Shown piece after piece: positions 9,408 to 19,000 of a stretch of 64,000 nt of DNA (positions are counted from its first letter, which is position 1; the number at the start of each line of letters is the position of its first letter). This DNA comes from an uncultured Bacteroidales bacterium (GTDB taxonomy: Bacteria > Bacteroidota > Bacteroidia > Bacteroidales > P3), in NCBI GenBank assembly GCA_900315935.1, contig ONBB01000005.1, positions 31,317 through 95,316 on the forward strand, given 5' to 3'. The notes under the pieces were generated by a model. That model ran no database searches and was not told the origin of the DNA. It saw nothing but the letters and a program-made list of their open reading frames with translations. Both the position numbers and the translations under genes were made by a program.

Positions 9408-9439
9408 CAAAGATATAAAAAAACATTCTATTGGGCAAA
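9408..9439 (-). promoter_or_regulatory. Bacteroidota-type promoter for the OmpA-like gene
   Basis: On the minus strand a TTTG (9436-9439) is followed by 20 bases and then TATCTTTG (9408-9415). This fits the -33 TTTG / -7 TAnnTTTG pattern of the primary sigma factor in this phylum. Confidence 0.8.
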
Positions 9440-9580
9440 ATTATTTTCAAATCACATACCAACACACTATGTTACAGATAAATACAAATACCACCACGAT
9501 GCATTCCGCGAACTATTTTCGCTATCCCGTCCAATTCCGACGCCCATTTTCGACCCCATAGCCATGTTCGCCAGTGGAAC

Positions 9581-9647
9581 GGTAGGGGAATGGTAGGGGA
9601 ACGGTAGGGGAATACAAAGGCACTGGAAGGATATGGAAGCTTATGGA
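9581..9647 (+). repeat. 67-bp dispersed intergenic repeat, copy 1
   Basis: The element begins with three GGTAGGGGAA-like units, continues with ACAAAGGCACTGGAAGGATA and ends GGAAGCTTATGG. Copies are at 20600-20666, 53234-53301 and 63433-63508, all in the same orientation. The 479-base gap 9377-9855 also holds the OmpA-like gene's promoter. In 9648-9855 I see only AT-rich sequence and no convincing promoter for the peptidase gene. Confidence 0.9.
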
Positions 9648-9855
9648 CCATTAGACACCTTGCCGAGTGCTCAAACCAAACATATATAACTCATTTTCAA
9701 CAAAGTATATAGTATTATGATGGATTATGGCACTCTATCCCTGTATCAATCCCCAACCTGGTCATTCTCATTTTTTTCTTAACGCGGGCACAATAAATGG
9801 GATACGGGGTACGTTATGCAGTGAAACTCAAGTCTAAACAACACCAATAAACATC

Positions 9856-10719
9856 ATGAAATTATCAGGAAGAAGAGAAAGTACCAATTTTGAAGACCGC
9901 CGCGGCAAAGGCGGAAAAATCGCTGTCGGCGGCGGCATTGGAGCCATCATCATCGCCGCACTGTTCACGTTGCTGGGCGGCGGCAACGCGGGCGATGTGG
10001 TGCAGCAGGTAATCAACACCGCCCAGCAAGGCGGCACCCAAACCGAGAACTACACACCGACGGCCCAGGAGGAACAGTTCAAGACCTTCGCCCTGCAAAT
10101 CCTGGCCTCGACCGAGGATGTGTGGGAGAAGAAATTCCGCGAGGTGGGTCTCACCTATGAACCACCGAAGCTGGTCATCTTCCACGGCGCCGTACAGAGC
10201 GCCTGCGGCAACGCCTCGTCCGCCATGGGCCCCTTCTACTGCTCGGCCGACAAGTGCGTGTACCTGGACCTCGACTTCTTCAACGAGATGGAGCGCTCGC
10301 TGGGCGCCAAGGGCGACTTCGCCTGCGCCTATGTCATCGCCCACGAGGTGGGGCACCACGTGCAGAACCTGCTCGGCACCCTCGGCCAGGCCCACAGCCA
10401 GATGAGCCGCCAGAACGAAAAGGACAAGAACCAGACCAGCGTCCGCATCGAGCTGCAGGCTGACTACTACGCCGGCATCTGGGGCCACGGCGAGCAGCAG
10501 ATGTTCGGCTCCATCGAGGCCGGCGACTTCGAGGAGGCCATCAACGCCGCACAGAAGATTGGCGACGACTACCTCCAGAAGCGCGCCCAGGGCACGGTGA
10601 GCCCCGAGAGCTTCACCCACGGCACCTCCGCACAGCGCATGCGCTGGCTCAAGAAAGGCCTCCAGAACGGCGACCTGCGCGGCGGCGACACCTGGAGCGG
10701 GAGCTACAACAGTCTCTGA
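9856..10719 (+). CDS. ypfJ: neutral zinc metallopeptidase of the YpfJ/KPN_02809 family
   Basis: The 287-residue protein starts with MKLSGRRESTNFEDRRG, typical of the family, then has one membrane segment (residues 22-42, IAVGGGIGAIIIAALFTLLG). The zinc motif HEVGHH is at residues 163-168, and a downstream ELQADYYAG provides the likely third ligand. It is probably anchored in the inner membrane with the peptidase domain outside the cytoplasm. The substrate is not known to me. It stands alone, converging on the beta-barrel genes. Length and motifs are as expected. Confidence 0.93.
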   Translation: MKLSGRRESTNFEDRRGKGGKIAVGGGIGAIIIAALFTLLGGGNAGDVVQQVINTAQQGGTQTENYTPTAQEEQFKTFALQILASTEDVWEKKFREVGLTYEPPKLVIFHGAVQSACGNASSAMGPFYCSADKCVYLDLDFFNEMERSLGAKGDFACAYVIAHEVGHHVQNLLGTLGQAHSQMSRQNEKDKNQTSVRIELQADYYAGIWGHGEQQMFGSIEAGDFEEAINAAQKIGDDYLQKRAQGTVSPESFTHGTSAQRMRWLKKGLQNGDLRGGDTWSGSYNSL

Positions 10720-10723
10720 ACAG

Positions 10724-10783
10724 TTAAGAGTTAAGAGTTAAGAGTTAAGACTAAGAACTGAGAACTAGGAACTGAGAACTGGG
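10724..10783. repeat. intergenic heptad repeats (TTAAGAG and AACTGAG units)
   Basis: Three TTAAGAG units and a variant are followed by AACTGAG, AACTAGG, AACTGAG and AACTGGG. The array starts 4 bases after the peptidase stop codon and uses the same 7-bp period as arrays found inside genes elsewhere in the window. Confidence 0.85.
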
Positions 10784-10811
10784 AGTTAAGGGTTCCAATT
10801 CATCTGAAAAT

Positions 10812-10847
10812 GCAGGGGGGGGCGAGCATTGCTCGCCCCCCCCCTGC
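10812..10847. terminator. strong GC hairpin between convergent genes
   Basis: GCA, eight G and CGAGC pair with GCTCG, nine C and TGC around an ATT loop. It lies between the ypfJ stop and the stop of the minus-strand barrel gene. It lacks a long T-run on either side, so bidirectional termination is inferred from position. Confidence 0.65.
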
Positions 10848-10878
10848 TTGAATTATTAACTCCTAAAACCTAATTCCA

Positions 10879-12090
10879 TCAAGGTTCCGGGCACCAGTTG
10901 AGGGGCTGGCGGTAGCGGGTGGTGGAGGTGCCGAAGTTGTAGATGTAGCCGACGGTGAACGACGGCAGGCCGACGCTGTAGAACTTGCCGGAGGGGCCGG
11001 GGCCGCCGCCGATGGGGGTGGGCACCATGAGATACTTGAGGTCGGCATAGAGGTCGCTGCGGCGGTTGACGTAGTAGCGGAAGAAAAGGCCGAAGTCGGC
11101 CGCCATGTCGAACTCGATGTTGTCGAAACGCCACACCATGCCGGCACCGATATAAGGCATAACGTTGAGGCGCACGCCACGGGTGAACTTGACGGCATGG
11201 GTGAGGTTGACCATGAGGTCGGCATGCAGGTTGGCGAAGGTGTAGCTCTTGCCCGGATGATTCTCGACGGTGTCGTAGCGCTCATGGCCCGAAATGCCGT
11301 TGAGCTGGAAGCGGATAGTCCAGAACTCGGTGAGGTTACGACCGAACATAATCTCCGGCGCCACGCCCCACATGCCGTACTTGGGATTGAGGTACATGAG
11401 GTCGAAGGTAGAAATGTTGGGGCCGATACCGATGCCGAAGAACCAATCCTCACTCACTTCGCGCGACTCGAACTCGGTGCGGCGGTGGAATGGGCTCTCG
11501 AAGAAGTTGCGCGTAACGCCCAACGTGGTCATATTCATCATCGGATGGCGACCTGCGCCGTCGAAGTCGGCAGGCATGAGGAACATCTTGCTCTCGAGGT
11601 AGAAGAGCCACCCTTTGGCCAGACGCACGTTGGCCTGGGCGCCGAACATGAACTGCACCTCGTGGTCGACACCGTTGGACGATGCGGCTGCCAGCGAGTC
11701 GCGCCACACAATACCGAGACCCAGCATGGGGTAGCAATGCACCCGCCAGTTGCGAACACGGCTGAAAGTGGCGTTGAAATCCCAGAGGAACTCGGCGGTG
11801 CCGAAGGTGTAGTTGCCCAAGATGTTGGCACGTTGATTGTCATCCAGGATGCGCGGGCTCTGTGAGGTGGCCAGGTCAACATTGATGCGCAGGGCCAACG
11901 GCTCGGCAATCCATTTGCCAAAGCCGATGCCGCCGGCAAAGCTCTGGTGGGTACCCAACTCGGTCATGTAGAAACTGGCACCCGCCTGGCCGGTAACGAA
12001 CATGTTGGCGCCGAAGGGGCTGCCGCCCACCTGGGCCATCACGCCGGAGGCCATCAAAAGGAAGAGTGCTGCAGAGAGTAGTTTTTTCAT
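10879..12090 (-). CDS. outer membrane beta-barrel protein, paralogue 2
   Basis: The 403-residue product has a signal peptide (MKKLLSAALFLLMASGVMAQ) and alternating hydrophobic strands ending in aromatic residues, as in outer membrane barrels. It aligns along its length with the next gene upstream (12110-13354), so the two arose by tandem duplication. Each also shows an internal repeat: RVHCYPMLGLGIVWR in the first half corresponds to RLNVMPYIGAGMVWR in the second. The start lies 19 bases after the paralogue's stop, in one unit with tig. No specific family is recognised; a structural or porin-like role is inference. Confidence 0.8.
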   Translation of the reverse strand: MKKLLSAALFLLMASGVMAQVGGSPFGANMFVTGQAGASFYMTELGTHQSFAGGIGFGKWIAEPLALRINVDLATSQSPRILDDNQRANILGNYTFGTAEFLWDFNATFSRVRNWRVHCYPMLGLGIVWRDSLAAASSNGVDHEVQFMFGAQANVRLAKGWLFYLESKMFLMPADFDGAGRHPMMNMTTLGVTRNFFESPFHRRTEFESREVSEDWFFGIGIGPNISTFDLMYLNPKYGMWGVAPEIMFGRNLTEFWTIRFQLNGISGHERYDTVENHPGKSYTFANLHADLMVNLTHAVKFTRGVRLNVMPYIGAGMVWRFDNIEFDMAADFGLFFRYYVNRRSDLYADLKYLMVPTPIGGGPGPSGKFYSVGLPSFTVGYIYNFGTSTTRYRQPLNWCPEP

Positions 12091-12109
12091 AATCAGGAAT
12101 GTTTACGGT

Positions 12110-13354
12110 TCAATAGTCAAGATTGCGGCAAGCACCGGTAGGGATGCGGAACGTGGTGGTGGAGTGGTTGAAGTTGTGGATATAACCCACGGTGATAGTG
12201 GGATAGCCCACGCCGAGAATGCTGCCCGAGGCACCGACACCGCCGGCATGACGCGGCGGGAAGATGATGTACTTGAGGTCGATGTAGAGGTCGCTGCGGA
12301 GGCTGAGGTAGCGGCGCAGGAAGATACCTCCGTCGGCAGCCACATTGAATACCGGCTTCTTCTCGTAGCGCCAGATGGGGCCGGCGCCGAAGTACGGCAT
12401 GATATACCAGCGGTGGCCCGGGTGCATCTTCACGATATTCGAGAGGTTCACCATGAAGTCGGCGTGCAGATGCGAGAACTTGTATGGCATGCCGTCGCGT
12501 CCGACTCTAGTGCCGTCGGGCATTACAACCTCATGATAGCGTTCGCGCGCATTATAGCCCGAGAGCTCGAAGCGGATGGTCCAGAAATTGCTGTAGTTGC
12601 GGCCGATCATGATTTCGGGGGCAAAGCTCCACAGCGGCAGGGCATGCTCGTCAAAGATGTGCTCGAACTCGAAGCTGGAGAACATGGCACCGCCACCGAA
12701 ACCGACGAACCAGTCCTGGTTGGTGTTGCGCGACTCGTGGGGACGGCGCTGCCGATAGTAGCTGCGGCCCCAGTAATAGGAGAGTCCGAAATTGAGGTTG
12801 AGGAAACTGTTGTAGTCCGACGAACCGTCAAAGCCATAGGGAAGGAAGAAGTTCTTGGCCTCAAGGAAGAGGTCGAGCTTGCTGTCTCGCACCTTGTGCC
12901 ACGCCACCTGAAGGCCGAACATGGTCTGGAACTCGTTGTCGGCATTCTCCAATTCTGGATCCGACCCACGGCGCAGCAGGCCGAGGCCGATGATGGGATA
13001 GACGGCGAAGTGGTCGCCCAAGAGGTGCAGGCGCTCGAAAGTGGCCAGCGGATCCCACAGGAACTCGGCACTGGCCATGTGGAACATGACCTGCTTGTCC
13101 TGCTCCGGCTTGCTGAAACGGTAGCTGGGCGCGAAGACGCCGTCATAGGCCAGCCGGAAAGCCAGCGGACGAAGCAGCCACTGACCCAGGCCGACACTGA
13201 CATTGTAGCCCGAGGTGTTGTCGCCCTCGTGCATGTACCATGTCATGCCTCCGCTGAGCGAAAGGAAACTGTTCTCTTTGAAAGACATCTCCTTCTGGGC
13301 CGCAGCACCGGTGGCTGCGGCCAGAACGAGCAGTGTCAGCAGTAACTTCTTCAT
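12110..13354 (-). CDS. outer membrane beta-barrel protein, paralogue 1
   Basis: The 414-residue product has a signal peptide (MKKLLLTLLVLAAATGAAAQ) and barrel-like strands. It shares segments such as APEIMIGRNYSNFWTIRFEL with the paralogue at 10879-12090 (APEIMFGRNLTEFWTIRFQL). An internal duplication is visible: FAVYPIIGLGLLRR in the first half corresponds to WYIMPYFGAGPIWR in the second. The gene begins 15 bases after the trigger factor stop, so the chaperone and the two barrels are probably co-transcribed. Function unknown. Confidence 0.8.
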   Translation of the reverse strand: MKKLLLTLLVLAAATGAAAQKEMSFKENSFLSLSGGMTWYMHEGDNTSGYNVSVGLGQWLLRPLAFRLAYDGVFAPSYRFSKPEQDKQVMFHMASAEFLWDPLATFERLHLLGDHFAVYPIIGLGLLRRGSDPELENADNEFQTMFGLQVAWHKVRDSKLDLFLEAKNFFLPYGFDGSSDYNSFLNLNFGLSYYWGRSYYRQRRPHESRNTNQDWFVGFGGGAMFSSFEFEHIFDEHALPLWSFAPEIMIGRNYSNFWTIRFELSGYNARERYHEVVMPDGTRVGRDGMPYKFSHLHADFMVNLSNIVKMHPGHRWYIMPYFGAGPIWRYEKKPVFNVAADGGIFLRRYLSLRSDLYIDLKYIIFPPRHAGGVGASGSILGVGYPTITVGYIHNFNHSTTTFRIPTGACRNLDY

Positions 13355-13369
13355 GATGTATTTCTTGTG

Positions 13370-14725
13370 CTATTCTTTGGCGCGCTCGGCGAATTCCTTG
13401 GCTGAGACTTTCTCTACGGTAGGCTTGGCCTGCTCCTTGAAGAGGCGGGCAAGGTTGTCGGCGTAGATACGGTCCACAAGCTGGGCCACATTCTGGCGGT
13501 CGGCAGCAATGCTGCGGGCAGCCTTCTCGAGGCGCTCCTCGGCCTGCTCCTTGGTCTCGCCCTCTTCGCGCTTGTCGTTGCGGCGGAGGATATCCTTGAT
13601 GTGGTCGACGATTTGGTTGCTGGTGGGCTCGACGGGCTGAATCTCTTCAAGCTTGGCTTCGATGAGTTCCCACTTGAGCGAGGGAAGGTACTGGTCGGCC
13701 CAGTTGGCCTCGATGCTTTCGGGCGTCATGTCCTTGTTGCCACGGGAGGCGAACCAACGCTTGAGGAAGTCCTCGGGCAGCGGAGCGGAGAACTGGGCGA
13801 TAAGGGCGCGGCGCACCTGGTTGACATAGAGGTAGTCGCTCTGTTCGTTGTTGGCCTTTTCGAGCTCGGCCTGGAGGGCCTTGCGGAAGGCGTCGGCATC
13901 CTTGGGTTTCTGCTCGGGGAAGACGGTCTTGTACAGGTCGGCATTCATCTTGTGGGGCACAATGCGGGAGATGCCGCTGAGGGTAAGCTCGACGTCGGAC
14001 TTGAACTTCTTGGCAGCCTCGGTGTCGAGGTGCAGGGCGCGCTCGATGTCAGCGGTGGGGAAAGCCTTGGCCATATTGAAGCCCACCTTCTCCTCGGCCT
14101 TCTTGCCTTCGAAGAGGGGCAGCAGGGCCTCGTCCTTGAGATTTTGGAGGTTGAGCGAGACGAAGGTCTCCACCCCACCCTCTTTGGCGTTGCCCTTCTT
14201 GTCGACTTCGACGAGCTTGCCATAGATATAGTCGCCGGCGCCCACCTTCTCGGGGGTCTCGAACTTGCCGTAGCGGTTCTGGATATTCACCACCTCGGCC
14301 TCGACATCCTTGGAGGAGACTTTCACCTGGTTGTATTTGACATCCACCTTTTTCCAGTCAATCTCGAACTCGGGAGCGATGGCAATGTCGAAGTAGAAGG
14401 TGAAATCCTTCTGCTTGCCGAAGTCGACGTCGCCGGTCTTCTCGTCATTGCTCATAGGCATGCCGAGGATGTGGAGTTTCTCATCGTCAATATACTTGAA
14501 AAGGCTGGTGTTGAGCATATTCTGCACAGCGTCGCCAACGATGGAGCCTTTGTACATACGCTCGATGAGGGCTTTGGGAGCCATGCCCTTGCGGAAGCCG
14601 GGGACGGTGGCCTTGTGCTGGTAGTCCTTGAGCTGCTTGTTGGCGGACTCAATGTAGTCTTTTTCCTCGATATCAATCTTGATACAGAGTTCCAAATCAC
14701 TTAATTTCTCTCTCGTAATGTTCAT
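13370..14725 (-). CDS. tig: trigger factor
   Basis: The 451-residue cytoplasmic chaperone binds nascent chains at the ribosome exit tunnel. The N-terminal ribosome-binding domain carries the signature GFRKGMAPKALIERMYKG (residues 44-61), which contains the FRK loop. The PPIase-like middle domain (about 155-250) is diverged, as is usual in this phylum. The C-terminal domain is alpha-helical and charged. The gene heads a unit with two outer membrane barrel genes, which suits a chaperone for exported proteins. A TATCTTTG promoter element lies 54-61 bases upstream. Confidence 0.95.
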   Translation of the reverse strand: MNITREKLSDLELCIKIDIEEKDYIESANKQLKDYQHKATVPGFRKGMAPKALIERMYKGSIVGDAVQNMLNTSLFKYIDDEKLHILGMPMSNDEKTGDVDFGKQKDFTFYFDIAIAPEFEIDWKKVDVKYNQVKVSSKDVEAEVVNIQNRYGKFETPEKVGAGDYIYGKLVEVDKKGNAKEGGVETFVSLNLQNLKDEALLPLFEGKKAEEKVGFNMAKAFPTADIERALHLDTEAAKKFKSDVELTLSGISRIVPHKMNADLYKTVFPEQKPKDADAFRKALQAELEKANNEQSDYLYVNQVRRALIAQFSAPLPEDFLKRWFASRGNKDMTPESIEANWADQYLPSLKWELIEAKLEEIQPVEPTSNQIVDHIKDILRRNDKREEGETKEQAEERLEKAARSIAADRQNVAQLVDRIYADNLARLFKEQAKPTVEKVSAKEFAERAKE

Positions 14726-14778
14726 TTGTTTGTTTATTTTATTGATTTTTAGTATCTTTTATATTTCATAATAAATTG

Positions 14779-14786
14779 CAAAGATA
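14779..14786 (-). promoter_or_regulatory. -7 promoter element for tig
   Basis: TATCTTTG on the minus strand, 54 bases upstream of the tig start and followed by GC. No good TTTG box lies 19-21 bases further upstream. Confidence 0.65.
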
Positions 14787-14954
14787 CATAAAAAAATTGA
14801 CATGGCTGCTATTTTTTTCAGGTATAATTCTATAATATATGCAACTGTTTGAATTACAGCACTATGCAACCATGGCTGCGAATGGTGTTTTTGGGGGAGG
14901 AAAAGGCCATTTTCGCCCGACTACAGCAGGCTGTTTTTCAGCGTTTTACTACCA

Positions 14955-14985
14955 CCCTCTTCTTCCTCTCTTCGTCCTTGGTTAG
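14955..14985 (+). repeat. CT-rich dispersed repeat, copy B
   Basis: CCCTCTTCTTCCTCTCTTCG then TCCTTGGTTAG. It differs by one base from 59581-59611. It lies in the 350-base gap between the DUF4249-like gene and tig, which otherwise contains only the tig promoter and a terminator. Confidence 0.75.
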
Positions 14986-15016
14986 GGGATGGAAAGGGCG
15001 AGGGGGACAGATACAG

Positions 15017-15050
15017 AAAAACCGGCCCAAGCCGTGAAGCCAGAGCCGGT
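15017..15050 (-). terminator. intrinsic terminator of the kam/ato/GH2 unit
   Basis: On the minus strand ACCGGC pairs with GCCGGT around an inner partial stem, followed directly by TTTT. It begins 26 bases after the stop of the lipoprotein gene. Confidence 0.7.
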
Positions 15051-15075
15051 GTTGGACGTGCAGATGGTATGACGG

Positions 15076-16086
15076 CTACGGGAGGTAGAGCCCCACGCCA
15101 AGATTGCGCAGGTGCCAGTAAAGCCCTTCTCCTGCCGTCTCGCTCGCATCGGATTTCATACTCTTGTAGAGGTGGGTGCGGCGGGCAGCGAAGACACCCA
15201 AACCGCCTTTTATGTTGGTGTAGGTCTCGTGCGACTGTTCCACATTGCTGCCTTGGGCGGCGGTGGAGAGGTAGGCGTTGAGGTCCTCGGTGCAGCAGGT
15301 GAGGTAGATATCGACCCGCTTGAGGTACTCCTTGCGGCTGGCGGTATCCTGTTGCAGCAGGGTTTTAAGGTCGGTGAGGAAACGCGAGAGGGGGTAGAAT
15401 ATCTCACTTTTCTGGCTGTTGTAGGGCGGTGCATAGCGTTGGCAGTTGAGGTCAACATAGCGGGTCTCGCCCTCAACCCCGTAATAGAAACGCACCACGG
15501 GCTGGTAGATGCGGGCATTGGCAAGGTTGTTCCATGCTATCTTGCAGTTACTTCCGTTGGAGTAGAAGGAGAAACCATAGTTCCCGGTGGGAGCGGTGAT
15601 GAGCGCCTCCTCGGTCTGTTTGATGAGCCTCACGGGCGAAGAGGTTGCCAGCAACTTGCCGTCGGCAGTGCGCACGTTGAGGAAGTAGTCGTAGTTCTCC
15701 TTCAGTCGGCCGCGGGTCTCGCAAAAGTAGACGGGCTGCATGCCGCCGGCGAAGGCACCGCTGTCGCGCTGGCGGAGGGTGTAGGCGAACGGGATTGAGT
15801 CGCGCTGACGGTCGCCCTCGTAGGCCAGTATGGCGACCGAGATTTCGCCCTCGCGGTAGTTAATCGAGTCGGGGTTGTTGCCGTAGAGCATCGCACCGTC
15901 GTCGCTGAGGTAGCAGCGTTCGACACGCACCCACGAGGTGTCGTCGTCCTGGTCGAGCACACAATAGACAACCGGGATGTTCTTCCACTGGGCATTGGGC
16001 GAGAATTCCACCTCGCAGGAGGCAAGCCAGGGCAACAGCATGGCTACCGTGAGCAAGCGTAAGACATTGAAGCCAAATCGTTTCAT
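15076..16086 (-). CDS. DUF4249-like lipoprotein
   Basis: The 336-residue product has a lipoprotein signal with the box WLASC (Cys24), so it should be lipid-anchored outside the cytoplasm. The mature part is rich in beta strands (NIPVVYCVLDQDDDTSWVRV; DGKLLATSSPVRLI) and ends with NIKGGLGVFAARRTHLY, a pattern I associate with DUF4249-type lipoproteins. The family assignment is tentative. It is the last gene of a tightly packed unit, starting 9 bases after the GH2-like gene, and is followed by a terminator. Its role may be tied to the GH2-like protein and the small barrel upstream. Confidence 0.6.
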   Translation of the reverse strand: MKRFGFNVLRLLTVAMLLPWLASCEVEFSPNAQWKNIPVVYCVLDQDDDTSWVRVERCYLSDDGAMLYGNNPDSINYREGEISVAILAYEGDRQRDSIPFAYTLRQRDSGAFAGGMQPVYFCETRGRLKENYDYFLNVRTADGKLLATSSPVRLIKQTEEALITAPTGNYGFSFYSNGSNCKIAWNNLANARIYQPVVRFYYGVEGETRYVDLNCQRYAPPYNSQKSEIFYPLSRFLTDLKTLLQQDTASRKEYLKRVDIYLTCCTEDLNAYLSTAAQGSNVEQSHETYTNIKGGLGVFAARRTHLYKSMKSDASETAGEGLYWHLRNLGVGLYLP

Positions 16087-16095
16087 GTTATGATG

Positions 16096-19000
16096 TTATT
16101 TTTCTATGATTTCTATCTCATCCATCAGGAGCCAGGGCTTGAGCCCCTTGGCGCGGTGCCAGGCCGGGATGGAGGGTATGGCGTTGATTTCGAGTTTGAC
16201 GAACGACACATCGGCGCGGTCGACAGGCACGCGTAACTCTACCACACGCGGCTCTTCCGACTCCTGCGACGAGGGGTCGAAGGGTACGCCTGCGCGCTGA
16301 GGAGCCGTGTACTGGGCACCGTCGGCCGAGAACGAGACACCGACATCGGCCGGCGCGAACGACCATAGCTGCGGCGCATGGGCGAAGCGCAGGGTCAGGT
16401 AGTCGACCTCGATGGTCTTTGCCAGCTGCAGCGTAACCGTTACCCCCTGCCCCGAGAAGCCAAGCCAGCCACGGGTGAGGTCGCCGACGGTGCCTTTGAG
16501 GCCATCGAAGAGGATGGTGTCGGTGCCCACATTGTAGGGGGTGCTGGGCTTGCGCGAGAAGGTGGTGGAGACGATGTAGTCGTAGCTGAACTTGCGCGTG
16601 GCGGTGAACGAGGGCGGCAGGCCCGGGGCATAGACACGCGCCTTGACGGTGGTGGTGGCGGTCAGCACGAGGGGCTTGGCATAGAGCGGCGACTGCTCGG
16701 TGGGTTCCGTGCCGTCGAGGGTGTAGCGGATGTCGCCTTTGACAGGCGAGGAGAGCGTTACGGTGAGCGGCGCCGTAAAGCGCACATCGGTGGCCATGAT
16801 GGCGGGCGGCTCCACGCTGCCGGCCTTCATCACCGGGAAGGTGCGGCCGGATACAAGCTGCGGGTCGTGGCCACGGTAAGGGGCGAGGTGGAGGCGCAGC
16901 GCATTCGAAGCAGGCGGCACGAGGGTTACCTCACCTCCATTGTTAATCATATCACATTGTGCACCAAGCACCTGGACAAACAAGCCACGGTCGCCCCGAT
17001 AGGCAGCACACCAGCGCACCTGGCGGCGGTCGAGTTGGCCGGCGGCGGCACGGTGGATGCCGAGGATGCCGGAGTGGCGCTCGGCGAAGCAGACCTCGCG
17101 GTCGAGACCGAACCAGGCGAGGCTGTCGGCCCCATGGCTGACGCGCAGGGCCGGGCGCAAGGTGGTGCCACGCAGGCGGTCGGTGGGGGCCAGGGTGTAG
17201 TCGACGGTAACGTCGCCCGAGGGGAAACGGGTATAGGTGGCACGGACATCGCACATCTCGCTGCCGTCGGGGGCGATGTAGCGCAACATGTAGTCCACAC
17301 AGGAGGTGTTCTCCGCCGGCGTGCGTTGCGAACGCCCGAGGGTGTCGACACGCCAATCCTCGTGGCCGAGGAACACCAGGCGCTGGGGCAGCAGGGCGGT
17401 GGAGGGTTGATCGACGGCCACGTCGGCCTTGTCGAGCCGCAGCGCGGCCTGGGCCAAGGGGTAGACGAGGGTGCCGAGGAGGTTGTCGGCCGAGACCCGA
17501 GTGGCATTGCGGCGGTGGAGGTCGAAGCGAACAAAGAGCTCCTCTCCGGGCACCAGGTCTACGGGCGGTATGGCGACCTTCACCTTGTCGGCGCCACCGC
17601 CGGAGATACCCACGGCCAGGTCGCCGGCCGTGATGTTGGGGCGCAAGTTGGTGAAGATGGTGTATTCGAGACGATAGGCGCTGAAGTCGGCGAAGTCGTT
17701 GCGGTTGTAGACGGCGAACTCGGCCTCGTCGGGCGTGCGGCGGACGGGGCGCACGTCGAAGGGGGAATAGAGCGCCTTGAGGTCGGAGCGCATAGCGGCG
17801 GGCAGCGGCCACGAAGCCACAAATCCACCCTGCAGCTGGCGGCTGCTTTCCACTGTGGCCCAAAGGGTCTCCAACTGGGCGAAGTCGGTGGTTGCGACCG
17901 AAGCCAGCATCACCAGCGGGCGGTCGCTGCTCTTGGCCACAGCCTGGCGCAGTACCTGTGCGCTGGGATAGCGGAGGGCAATGAGGTCGGTATTCTCCGA
18001 GTAGTCGGCACCGGCGAAAAGCACCGGGCGCTGCCGCTCGAGGGCTTTCAGGCGGCGGTAGGCGGCCTGCATGCAGATGCCGTTGTCGCGGCTGTCGCCG
18101 AGCGACCACATTATTATAGATGTATAATTCTTATATATACCGTGCATGTTCTCCACCCGGCGCTCGAAGAGGGGGATGAACGCCTTGTCGGTGGCCACGG
18201 CGTGGCGCTGGCTGGAGGCGGGATGGAGGTTGGCGTCGCAGACCACATAGAGTCCCAGCTGGTCGCAAAGTTCGTAGAACGAGGGATCGACGGGCGAGGA
18301 CCGGGCGGTGCGCACAGCGTTGACGTTGGCGCTCTTCATGGCCTGCAGCTCCTGCCGCATCTGGTCGCGATTGTCGGAAACGCCTGAATAGACGGCGCCC
18401 TTGAGGGTGATGGCCTTGCCATTGAGAAAAAGCTGCCCCTCCTTGACCTCGACACGGCGGAAGCCGAAGCGGGCACCCACCACCTCCTCCTCGGCCATGT
18501 TCTCGTCGCGCAGGCGTAGAACGAGGGTGTAGAGGGCGGGATTTTCGGCCGACCAGGGGCTGACGCCCTGCCACGAGCGCTGCAGGTCGACGGTGGCGTC
18601 GGTGGTTTTGTCGAAGACCACCCAACGGCCCATGCGGTCGAGGGTGCGCCCGTTAGGGTTCCACACCTCGGCCTCGAGGTAGTAGCGCCCCTTCTTCCTG
18701 CCGTTGAAGATGCGGGCGTCGATGGCGAGCGAGCCGGTGGCCGAGGCGGCGTCGTAGTCGGCCAGGAGGGTGAAGTCGGCTATCTCGGGGTCGTTCTTGA
18801 AGAGGATGTAGGGGTCTCCGATGAGGCCACGCGAGGGGTCGTCCGACTCCAGCAGGGCATCCTGGGGCTGGTTGAGGGTCTCGATGGCGAGGGTGTTCGG
18901 GCGGCCGTACTTGAGGTGGGGCGAGAGGAGGAACTCGTGCCAGTGGCGCGAGTCGCCGCCAGCGCCCACCACCGTGCCGTTGAGGCTCACACGCACAGCG

